Shown piece by piece: positions 36,803 through 44,275 of a stretch of DNA of 64,000 nucleotides. The stretch is taken from positions 1 through 64,000 of the forward strand of contig NZ_LGCI01000002.1 of the NCBI RefSeq assembly GCF_001281525.1, written 5' to 3'. The translations under genes and the position numbers were made by a program. The stretch is from Lysinibacillus macroides. GTDB lineage: Bacteria > Bacillota > Bacilli > Bacillales_A > Planococcaceae. The notes under the pieces were generated by a model. It searched no databases. It had not been told where the DNA came from and worked only from the letters and a program-made list of their open reading frames with translations. Every line of letters starts with the position of its first letter. Positions within the stretch are counted from its first letter, which is position 1.

Positions 36803-38716
36803 ATGTCAAAACAGAAATGGCTTTGGGGAATGATTGTACTTTTACTTGTCGTTTCCTCTACAGGTATGATGAAGAGGTGGAATGCTGAGCAATCCAATGA
36901 TGCTTATGAAATGGTTATTCCCCTTGATGAAATACAAACTGCTAGTAAAAATAGCGATTTAACAATGGATGAAATCCTTTCCTCTTTAAAGGAGGCTGGG
37001 CTAACAACAGTTAGTTTAGAGCCTCTAACGTTAAAGGAAATGGAAAAGCAAAACCTGATTACGATCTATGAAGAAAATGAATTAGCCGCACAGCTATTGT
37101 TTACGCCTTATAAAGATGAGGTTGATGTAACAAAGCGTGGGTACTATATTCGTGTGCCTGATCATGCAAGCTATCGGCAGCTAATTGTGGATAGTATTCA
37201 CCCAGAGGAGGTACAAGTAGGAGAAGAAGTCTTTTATTTCCTGCCTACATCTAACCATCATTATGATTTAAAAACACCTATTGGCTATGACCAACCTGCC
37301 ATTGATATGATAAGTAAGCATGGGCTGGCACATATTTTTAAAGTTGAAAATGCAGGTAACGAAGTAGCGAATGAACAATTCGTGCATCAATTATTGGCAC
37401 TAAAGGATGCCTCTGCTGGCCGTTTGCTTGGTGCAGGTGATGAAGCAATTGGCTTTGGACAAGAAAATGGACATATATTAGTAGAAAAATTAAAGGATGC
37501 TGGCTACTACTTCTATACAATTGAAAGTAATCCACTAAAGGGCGAAAATAAAATCGCTCAAATCACAGATTACAATATAATTCGTTTGCATAGCATTAAT
37601 GTGAATCGCGAGACAAAATTAACAGTAAATGCAAGTATTGATCGTACAACAAGAGCTGTTAAAGAGCGTAATATCCGTTCTATCTTCTATCATATTAAAA
37701 CAACGGGTAATCCGAATGAAAATATCAAGGAAACCGTTGAGTACTTAACAGGGGTTCAGGATAATATGCCTGACCATTTTAAGCTTGCTGAACCAAAGCT
37801 GTTTGATAAGGTAACAATACCAGTTTGGGTAACAGCACTTGTATTACTAGCAGGTATTTTATTTACCTTTGCTGTTTCAGAATTAGTGAAATGGATGCCT
37901 CTACGTTTAGTGGCAGCTGGCTTTATGGCTGTGTTAGCGATTGCGTATATTTTACTGAAGAGCACGCTATTCTTACAGGCTTTTGCCTTAATCATTGCAG
38001 TGCTTGCACCAACCTATGCAGTAATTAAAACAGCCAATGGTTCTACACAAGTATCGAAAATATTGATCCAATACTTAAAGGCAGTAGGCATTAGCCTTAT
38101 TGGGATTGTAATTGTCATTGGTTTATTAAACGGCAATGCCTTTATAACAGGCTTTGCAGCGTTTAAAGGCGTTAAGCTTGTTTATGTGATTCCAATTTTA
38201 GGTGTATTACTGTTTACAGTGATTGAAATCAATCGACTAGTTGATCAAAATCTTAAAAGCTCATTATCAAACACTGTGACATTATTAAATAAAGAGTTGA
38301 AATATTGGCATGTGCTTTTATTAGTTATTGTTGCAGGTGTTGGATTATTTTATATTAGTCGAACAGGTAACTCTGGCTCTGTTAGTGAGCTTGAGCTAGC
38401 ATTTAGACAATGGCTTGAAAACACATTATATGTTCGTCCAAGAACAAAGGAATTTTTAATTGGTTTCCCATTCTTTGTTTTAGCATTATATGTAATGGGC
38501 ATTAATCGCAAATGGGGTAGTATCCTGCTTGTACCGGGGGTTATCGGCTTCTTATCTATGGTAAATACCTTTACACATCTACACATTCCAGTAGCTGTTT
38601 CTGTATTGCGCACATGCTATAGTGTGGTTCTTGGTTTTGTCATAGGACTTGTCTTTATTTTAATTTTTAAACTTGTCTATCGCTGGGCTTCTAAGGCAAT
38701 TGCGAGGTGGTCCTAA
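36803..38716 (+). CDS. DUF5693-family membrane protein, csaB partner
   Basis: A 637-residue protein with one N-terminal span, an extracytoplasmic domain of about 320 residues and then about 8-9 membrane spans (from WVTALVLLAGILFTFAVSELV to the end). It matches my memory of DUF5693 proteins, which sit beside csaB in SLH-bearing Bacilli. Function is not established; a role in transporting or finishing the pyruvylated polymer fits its location. An AGAGAGG ribosome site lies in front. Its stop overlaps the csaB start (TAATG), so the two are translationally coupled. Confidence 0.78.
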   Translation: MSKQKWLWGMIVLLLVVSSTGMMKRWNAEQSNDAYEMVIPLDEIQTASKNSDLTMDEILSSLKEAGLTTVSLEPLTLKEMEKQNLITIYEENELAAQLLFTPYKDEVDVTKRGYYIRVPDHASYRQLIVDSIHPEEVQVGEEVFYFLPTSNHHYDLKTPIGYDQPAIDMISKHGLAHIFKVENAGNEVANEQFVHQLLALKDASAGRLLGAGDEAIGFGQENGHILVEKLKDAGYYFYTIESNPLKGENKIAQITDYNIIRLHSINVNRETKLTVNASIDRTTRAVKERNIRSIFYHIKTTGNPNENIKETVEYLTGVQDNMPDHFKLAEPKLFDKVTIPVWVTALVLLAGILFTFAVSELVKWMPLRLVAAGFMAVLAIAYILLKSTLFLQAFALIIAVLAPTYAVIKTANGSTQVSKILIQYLKAVGISLIGIVIVIGLLNGNAFITGFAAFKGVKLVYVIPILGVLLFTVIEINRLVDQNLKSSLSNTVTLLNKELKYWHVLLLVIVAGVGLFYISRTGNSGSVSELELAFRQWLENTLYVRPRTKEFLIGFPFFVLALYVMGINRKWGSILLVPGVIGFLSMVNTFTHLHIPVAVSVLRTCYSVVLGFVIGLVFILIFKLVYRWASKAIARWS

Positions 38717-39798
38717 TGCATATTGTATTATCAGGCTACTATGGATTCGATAATGTTGGTGATGATGCTATTCTCTTAGCCATTATTCAATCTTTAAAGA
38801 AATGGCAACAGGATATCGAGATTACTGTGCTATCCAACAATCCAGCAGCTACCGAGCAAACATATGGTGTAAAGGCAATGAATCGTTGGAAATTAAAAGA
38901 AATCCGACAATTGTTGAAAACGGCAGATGGTCTAATTAGCGGTGGCGGTAGTCTGTTGCAGGATCAAACGAGTATGAAAACAATCCCCTACTATGCGGGC
39001 ATTATTCAAATAGCAAAATGGTTAAAGAAGCCTGTATTTGTTTATGCCCAAGGAATGGGGCCCATTAATCACCCGATTAGTAAGTTTATTACGCGTCAGG
39101 CCTTGACTAAAATTGCTCAAATTACAGTGAGAGATAAAGCCTCTCAAACCTTGTTAACAGAGATTGGTGTTCAAAAAGAAGCTATCGTGGTCCCTGATCC
39201 TGTGATGGGGCTAAATGGTACTGATTTTCATTGCGATTGGCTAGCCAAAGAAGCACTAGCAGATGAAAGCTATATTGCTGTAAGTGTTCGTGACTGGCCA
39301 TCTGTCATAGCATATAAGGAGAAAATTGCACATTGTCTCGACCAGTTAGCCCGCCAAGGTGAGCACATTGTCTTTGTTCCCATGCATGGTGAGCATGATT
39401 TAAAAACGTCAAAAGAAGTAGCTACGCTCATGAAGGAAAAAAGTATAATAGCACCTGCTGATTTATTGATTGAAGAAAAAATAGCTGTGATTGGACAATC
39501 ACAACTGCTAATTGGGATGCGACTGCATTCTTTAATCTTCTCTGCTATTTATGCAACACCATTTATTGCGATTTCTTATGATCCAAAAATTGATGCATTT
39601 GCTGAAATTGTAGAGCAGCCTGTAATTGGGCATGTGGAAATAGATGATTGGAACGGTGTCACATTGTTTGAGCAAGCTGTAGCCATTCTTGAATCTTATA
39701 GTACTGTCCAGGAAAAATTAAATCAGGCTGTCCAACCATTACAAAATGAAGCAACAGCAACAGCAAAATTAGCACTTGAAGCCTTTCGTAAACATTAA
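38716..39798 (+). CDS. csaB: Polysaccharide pyruvyl transferase CsaB
   Basis: CsaB adds a ketal pyruvate from PEP to the secondary cell-wall polymer, creating the ligand of SLH domains. It has the N-terminal MHIVLSGYYGFDNVGDDAILLAII, GLISGGGSLLQD, VFVYAQGMGPI, TVRDKASQTLL, IAVSVRDW and IGMRLHSLIFSAIYATPFIAISYDPKIDAF, all family hallmarks. The start MHIVLSG at 38716 is chosen over a GTG at 38707 because the ATG overlaps the previous stop. About 360 residues. It directly supports anchoring of the S-layer protein and the autolysin encoded nearby. Confidence 0.95.
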   Translation: MHIVLSGYYGFDNVGDDAILLAIIQSLKKWQQDIEITVLSNNPAATEQTYGVKAMNRWKLKEIRQLLKTADGLISGGGSLLQDQTSMKTIPYYAGIIQIAKWLKKPVFVYAQGMGPINHPISKFITRQALTKIAQITVRDKASQTLLTEIGVQKEAIVVPDPVMGLNGTDFHCDWLAKEALADESYIAVSVRDWPSVIAYKEKIAHCLDQLARQGEHIVFVPMHGEHDLKTSKEVATLMKEKSIIAPADLLIEEKIAVIGQSQLLIGMRLHSLIFSAIYATPFIAISYDPKIDAFAEIVEQPVIGHVEIDDWNGVTLFEQAVAILESYSTVQEKLNQAVQPLQNEATATAKLALEAFRKH

Positions 39799-39842
39799 AA
39801 AAATGATGAATTTCAACGGTCGTTGAAATTCATCATTTTTTT
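39797..39842. terminator. Bidirectional terminator between csaB and flagellin
   Basis: AAATGATGAATTTCAACG and CGTTGAAATTCATCATTT arms around GT, with A-run before and T-run after. It serves the convergent csaB and flagellin transcripts; its right end overlaps the last flagellin codons. Confidence 0.9.
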
Positions 39843-40663
39843 GTGACATCTAATAATGTTAAAATCGACTGTGCCTGCTGCATATGCATTGCCAGCACAT
39901 ACTGACCTGCCTGCATTAAAATTTGAGCCTTCACCATATTCATGATCTCTTTCGCAATATCTGCATCTCGAATACGAGATTCGGCATCTTGTAAGTTATC
40001 TGCAGTATTAACGTTTACATTGTAGGCATGCTCCAAGCGGTTTTGATAAGCGCCTAGCCGAGAACGCTCATTGGATACTTGCTTTAATGCATCATCCATC
40101 GAAGAAATAGCTTGATTCGCCTTCTCGCGTGTAGCAATTGAAACATCTTGTACACCAAGTGTTTCAGCGCCCATATCATTGATAAATAGCTCAATATGCT
40201 GCCCTGCATTCGCCCCTGCTTGAATTTTAATACCCTTTGTTGAATGATCTCCATTTAACAATGTCTTTGTGTTAAATTCTGTGTCTGTTGAAATACGCTG
40301 AATTTCCTTTTTTAATTCTTGAAATTCAAAATCAAGCTGCGCACGGTCATTGTCTGTTAAGGTATCATTGGCTGCCTGTACTGCTAACTCACGCATACGC
40401 TGTACGATAGCGTGTGTCTCATTCAGTGCCCCCTCTGCCGTTTGTACAAGAGAAATACCGTCCTGTATATTTTTAGCTGCCATATTCAAGCCACGAATTT
40501 GAGCTCGCATCTTTTCAGAAATTGCAAGGCCTGCTGGATCATCTGCTGCACTATTGATTCGATAGCCTGAGGAAATTCGTAGCATTGCCTTATTCATCGT
40601 ATTGTAGTTTTGATTCATATTACGAAGAATGGATATGCCTGTTGCTGACCATTTACCGAGCAT
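39833..40663 (-). CDS. Divergent short flagellin
   Basis: A 276-residue flagellin consisting of only the conserved D0/D1 helices. The core SSGYRINSAADDPAGLAISEKMRAQIRGL and ISLVQTAEGALNETHAIVQRMRELAVQAANDT is standard. C-terminal IRDADIAKEIMNMVKAQILMQAGQYVLAMHMQQAQSIL replaces the usual ILSQASQAMLAQANQ. The N-terminus MLGKWSATGISILRNMNQNYNTMNKAML is atypical in place of MRINHNIAALNT. A strong AAGGTGGTG ribosome site is present, but I see no SigD promoter directly upstream. Likely an accessory flagellin; the main hag gene is expected elsewhere. Confidence 0.85.
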   Translation of the reverse strand: MLGKWSATGISILRNMNQNYNTMNKAMLRISSGYRINSAADDPAGLAISEKMRAQIRGLNMAAKNIQDGISLVQTAEGALNETHAIVQRMRELAVQAANDTLTDNDRAQLDFEFQELKKEIQRISTDTEFNTKTLLNGDHSTKGIKIQAGANAGQHIELFINDMGAETLGVQDVSIATREKANQAISSMDDALKQVSNERSRLGAYQNRLEHAYNVNVNTADNLQDAESRIRDADIAKEIMNMVKAQILMQAGQYVLAMHMQQAQSILTLLDVTKK

Positions 40664-40757
40664 GACTTCACCACCTTTTTTAATTAAATTTTATATTATT
40701 TTCCATAACTAATTATTTAGGACTGCAAAAGAGCCGTGTCGAATATAGATTCATTAT

Positions 40758-41606
40758 TCAATATATTGGATTTTTTATTGTTCTATTCTCTAATGATTTC
40801 ACAGTTGATTGTGCTCGTTGCATATGTAAAATAAGCATCCTTTGGTTGATGTATAATAGCATCTTCCATTGTATCCGTTGGGACCATTTTCGATTCACAT
40901 AGCTATAACGAATACGTGATTTTATCTCTCGGATACGCACCTTTATATCTTGGATACGTAACTCTATATTTTGTAAATCAGCAATGGTCTTTTGATGGCC
41001 ATTATCAGTTTGCTCCAGCCAATTTTGGTATGTCTCCAATTTTGTACGCTCGTAAGATACTTTATTTAATGCATCATCCATCATATTAATCGCTTGGTCT
41101 GCATTTTCCCCAAGAGCAACTGAAACATGCTCAATCGAAAGGGCGGCTATATCCATATCACTTATATGTAATTCTATATTTTGTCCTGAGTTTGCCCCGA
41201 CATGAATTTTTATCCCCTCATTGGCATAATTCCCATTGATTAAAGCTTTTTTATTGAATTGCGTATCCGTCGAAATGGCTTGAATTTTTTGCTGTAATGT
41301 TTTAAATTCTAAGTCATATTTCTCACGATCATTATTTGGCAGCGTATCACTAGCCATCTCTATCGCTAACTCCCTCATCCGCTGGGCTACAGCATGTATG
41401 CTATTTAATGCTTCTTGGATTGTCTGAATAAGTGCAATGCCCTCTTGTATGTTTTTACTAGCCACATTCAAACCACGGATTTGTGCATGTATTCTTTCAG
41501 AAATAGCCAACACAACAGAATCTCCTTCAATATTATCCATTGAATAGCCTGCTGCTGTAATTCGTAAAATCGGCACTTTTTTTGTTGAACGTCTTCCAAA
41601 CATCAC
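40758..41606 (-). CDS. Degenerating flagellin paralogue
   Basis: A 282-residue relative of the adjacent flagellin: AISERIHAQIRGLNVASKNIQEGIALIQTIQEALNSIHAVAQRMRELAIEMASDTLPNNDRE matches it well. The first ~20 conserved residues of D0 are missing, and the C-terminus is replaced by basic, irregular sequence (RIQDIKVRIREIKSRIRYSYVNRKW) before a weak MLILHMQRAQST match. The frame is open and the ribosome site GGGAGGAGATG is strong, with a good SigD promoter upstream. Loss of both terminal coiled-coil halves makes polymerisation unlikely. It could be a decaying duplicate or a protein with a new role. Confidence 0.7.
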   Translation of the reverse strand: MMFGRRSTKKVPILRITAAGYSMDNIEGDSVVLAISERIHAQIRGLNVASKNIQEGIALIQTIQEALNSIHAVAQRMRELAIEMASDTLPNNDREKYDLEFKTLQQKIQAISTDTQFNKKALINGNYANEGIKIHVGANSGQNIELHISDMDIAALSIEHVSVALGENADQAINMMDDALNKVSYERTKLETYQNWLEQTDNGHQKTIADLQNIELRIQDIKVRIREIKSRIRYSYVNRKWSQRIQWKMLLYINQRMLILHMQRAQSTVKSLENRTIKNPIY

Positions 41607-41627
41607 TTATCATCTCCTCCCCTCTTT

Positions 41628-41654
41628 TTATCGGCTAACTTTATTATTTTTTCA
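41628..41654 (-). promoter_or_regulatory. SigD (flagellar) promoter
   Basis: On the minus strand TGAA (41651-41654), 15-base spacer, GCCGATAA (41628-41635), against the Bacillus SigD consensus TAAA-N15-GCCGATAT. It places the transcript start just upstream of the ribosome site of the flagellin paralogue. Confidence 0.65.
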
Positions 41655-41923
41655 ATTTGAGAATCCGTAAAGCGCAAACCTATTGCAAAAATACTACCAA
41701 AGTTGAGGTACATATAAAAGAGGGAATTAATGGTAAATGGCTTTTTATGCATTATTCTGCAGCTTCAACCAACTGCGATTACGATCTATAAATAGGAACA
41801 TACCATAAGCTAAGTATCTGTGTTACAAATGAAGGTCTATTAATTAGTAGGCTTTTTAACATTCCATTGTAAAAGCACCTTCTTCTCATTAAATGAAAAG
41901 TAGGTGCTTACTTGGAATTTCGT
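41655..41923. other. Intergenic stretch with a terminator for the IDEAL-domain gene
   Basis: No gene is seen. Near the right end AAGCACCT/AGGTGCTT (41873-41880, 41902-41909) forms a hairpin on the minus strand followed by a short T-run, suited to end the transcript from 42403. Confidence 0.6.
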
Positions 41924-42403
41924 CTATTCAATTTCGAACCCTCCAAATTGATGGCTCTTTTGCTGTAGTAAGTCAAAAAAGAGTGCTTTATTATTTTCCG
42001 CTAATGCTCGATCAATTAAATGATCAAAATTCTTCCCCTCTAATTCTGCTAGAAGCTGATCGATTTCGCCAACACTTACTGTTGTTACAGTAGGTTGAAC
42101 TTGGGGCTGTGGTACAGCACTATCGAGAATTGGTGCTAGATGCTCATGAACATTTGTAATAAGTAGTAATTGATAAAGTGGCAAACGGATAAAACGATTG
42201 CCTTTCTGGAAAACAAAAACCTCAGATAAGTTTTCAATTTGCTGCGTCTTCAAGTTAATCATCATCTCTTTACCTTCTATAGGAATGAAATGGAAAATCT
42301 CATTCTCTTTTAAGATTGAGAAGTATTGATAAGCAAATACGAGACGTAATTTATCTCCAGTAATTTTTGTGTAAAATGGCTTCATATATTGAACTTGCAT
42401 CAT
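41924..42403 (-). CDS. IDEAL-domain protein, function unknown
   Basis: A 159-residue protein. The first ~85 residues (FYTKITGDKLRLVFAYQYFSILKENEIFHFIPIEGKEMMINL) look beta-rich. A Pro/Gln/Val linker follows, then a C-terminal helical segment IDQLLAELEGKNFDHLIDRALAENNKALFFDLLQQ that fits the IDEAL domain found in small Firmicute proteins. Ribosome site GGGAGGG precedes tandem ATGs. It is divergent from the SWIM/SNF2 operon. Function unknown. Confidence 0.65.
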   Translation of the reverse strand: MMQVQYMKPFYTKITGDKLRLVFAYQYFSILKENEIFHFIPIEGKEMMINLKTQQIENLSEVFVFQKGNRFIRLPLYQLLLITNVHEHLAPILDSAVPQPQVQPTVTTVSVGEIDQLLAELEGKNFDHLIDRALAENNKALFFDLLQQKSHQFGGFEIE

Positions 42404-42504
42404 CCTTCATCCCTCCCTAGTTATCTGATTATTCAGATTTTAACACAAATTAAAAGTCTTGTTAACTATCTTTGCTTCAATTTTTTTCTTTCTGATCATT
42501 CAGC

Positions 42505-42533
42505 TTATCATTAGCGTGTTTTAATCGTATAAT
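42505..42533 (+). promoter_or_regulatory. SigA promoter of the SWIM/SNF2 operon
   Basis: TTATCA (42505-42510), 17-base spacer, TATAAT (42528-42533). The ~160-base leader contains possible stems TTCCCCAC/GTGGGAA (42581-42588, 42621-42627) and GAACC/GGTTC (42632-42636, 42650-42654). Confidence 0.6.
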
Positions 42534-42700
42534 GGAAAGACAGTCTTTTTTTCCTTTATCCCGTATTAACAGGCTGTAAGTTCCCCACTACAAAATGTAA
42601 GGTAAAGCTAAAATGTTTACGTGGGAATGAAGAACCCCCAATGATGGAAGGTTCACTTTATAGCAATTAACCATGTTAAATAGATGAAAGGGGTGAGGTT

Positions 42701-44275
42701 ATGGCATTGTCTATATCGCAATTAGCTAAAGATCATCAAGAATTCGTGCTCACTAAATTAAAAGAAATTGAACAAGGGTTACATCCTTCCTCTACAGAAG
42801 ATGAAGAGCTAGTACGTCGTGCTGTTTTTTCTGTAAGGAATAAATCCATTGTGTTTGAACGCTTCAATGGCGTAAGTTCTATACTATATGCAAGCGTTCA
42901 GGATGTCAGACCTGCTTCCGTTGAAATTGATTTTTTCAAAGAGGAGCTACGCTGTAACTGTCCTCAAATAAAATGGTGTAGACATCGAGTTGGTGCATTG
43001 CTTGCTCTTTATCAATATTTTGATTCTGTCCAAGATTGGTCAAGTGCTTGGCGGGCGCAAAAATCTGCCCAACTAAAAACCTTAGCCGCTGATCGCAGTC
43101 CAGAAAGCTGGAGAATGATGGTTGACGAGGTAATGAAACGATTATTGCCACCTGGCCGAATTATAGAGGGGTATGGACTTTCGGCTATAAGAACAGATGC
43201 GTTAGAACGTCTTCGTCGACATATGCCCTATGAGAGGGAATGGCAGCCTCTTTATAAGCTCTTTATGGAATTAGCCATTTTAAATACAATATGGCGTCAC
43301 TTAAATGAAACACCTGGACATTCATTGGATTCACCATATATGAAATATTTTATTGATCAAAGCAATCAATCGTTTGAAAGCATCCTAACAGAACTCACCA
43401 ATCGTTCTCGCCTTTTTGCAACGGATCCGTTTTACGATGCATTGCAGGAGCTAGTGAGAGAGTTTTTATTGGAGCAGAAAGGGTTATTTCCAGTTCGACT
43501 TCACCTGTATATGCTGCTTTGGGCAGTGCTTTTTTATGAAAAGTCACGGCGTGAACAGGAACTAGTCTACTTAAACCAGTTAGAAAATCCTTCAGGGGAA
43601 ATTTCTTTGTCCTCGTTACAGCTATTATTTTATGTGCTACTACAAAAAGAGGATTTACTACAAGAAAATTTAGCACAGGTCGATCTATCACAAATGCACG
43701 AATTATTTGAGCTTGCTACCTTTGCTCAGCGTGCTGGTGAAACCCATGCACTAGCAGTTATTTTACGTGCTATCCTTCCATTGTTAGAAGCTTTTTTACA
43801 GACTGTCTTACCAGTTGTACAGCGCGCTCCATATGTACGACAATTCCAGTTACTTTTCGATGAAATCGAGCTTACTGAGAAGGAAGAAGCAATGTTATAT
43901 AGTGCCTTTGGTGTATATGGTATTCAGCCGTTTTCAAACTTTTTGATAAGGAAAGGACGTTATCGTGAATGGGCTGCTCTGCATCAGTTAAATCCTTCAT
44001 CACTTTCTTATTTAGAGATGTGTGGATTAAAGGATGTACTACAGGTTGAACCCGCTACAGTCTTGCCCCTCTATCATGTCTATGCAATGGCTGAAATTAC
44101 ACAAAAATCACGTATGAATTATAAGCAGGCTGTCCGCATTTGGAAAAGTATGCGCAGTGCGGCAAAGCGAGCAGGTAAAACGGCTTACTTTGAAACATAT
44201 ATGAATACCATTCGTACAGAATTTAAACGTCTTCGTGCATTACAAGAAGAAATTGAGAAAGGAAACTTAGTATGA
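42701..44275 (+). CDS. SWIM zinc-finger protein (YwqB-like)
   Basis: A 524-residue protein with a SWIM finger near residues 86-98, LRCNCPQIKWCRHRVGAL, giving the Cys-x-Cys...Cys-x-His ligand set. The rest is a helical region without a known domain. In Bacillus the pair ywqB-ywqA encodes a SWIM protein and an SNF2 helicase; the same pairing here (4-base overlap ATGA) suggests they act together on DNA or nucleoprotein. Start at 42701 has AAAGGGGTGAGG. Confidence 0.82.
   Translation: MALSISQLAKDHQEFVLTKLKEIEQGLHPSSTEDEELVRRAVFSVRNKSIVFERFNGVSSILYASVQDVRPASVEIDFFKEELRCNCPQIKWCRHRVGALLALYQYFDSVQDWSSAWRAQKSAQLKTLAADRSPESWRMMVDEVMKRLLPPGRIIEGYGLSAIRTDALERLRRHMPYEREWQPLYKLFMELAILNTIWRHLNETPGHSLDSPYMKYFIDQSNQSFESILTELTNRSRLFATDPFYDALQELVREFLLEQKGLFPVRLHLYMLLWAVLFYEKSRREQELVYLNQLENPSGEISLSSLQLLFYVLLQKEDLLQENLAQVDLSQMHELFELATFAQRAGETHALAVILRAILPLLEAFLQTVLPVVQRAPYVRQFQLLFDEIELTEKEEAMLYSAFGVYGIQPFSNFLIRKGRYREWAALHQLNPSSLSYLEMCGLKDVLQVEPATVLPLYHVYAMAEITQKSRMNYKQAVRIWKSMRSAAKRAGKTAYFETYMNTIRTEFKRLRALQEEIEKGNLV

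Noticed and set aside
40664-40757. SigD promoter for the minimal flagellin
   Set aside because: I found no GCCGATAT-like sequence in this gap; it may be co-transcribed with the gene upstream.
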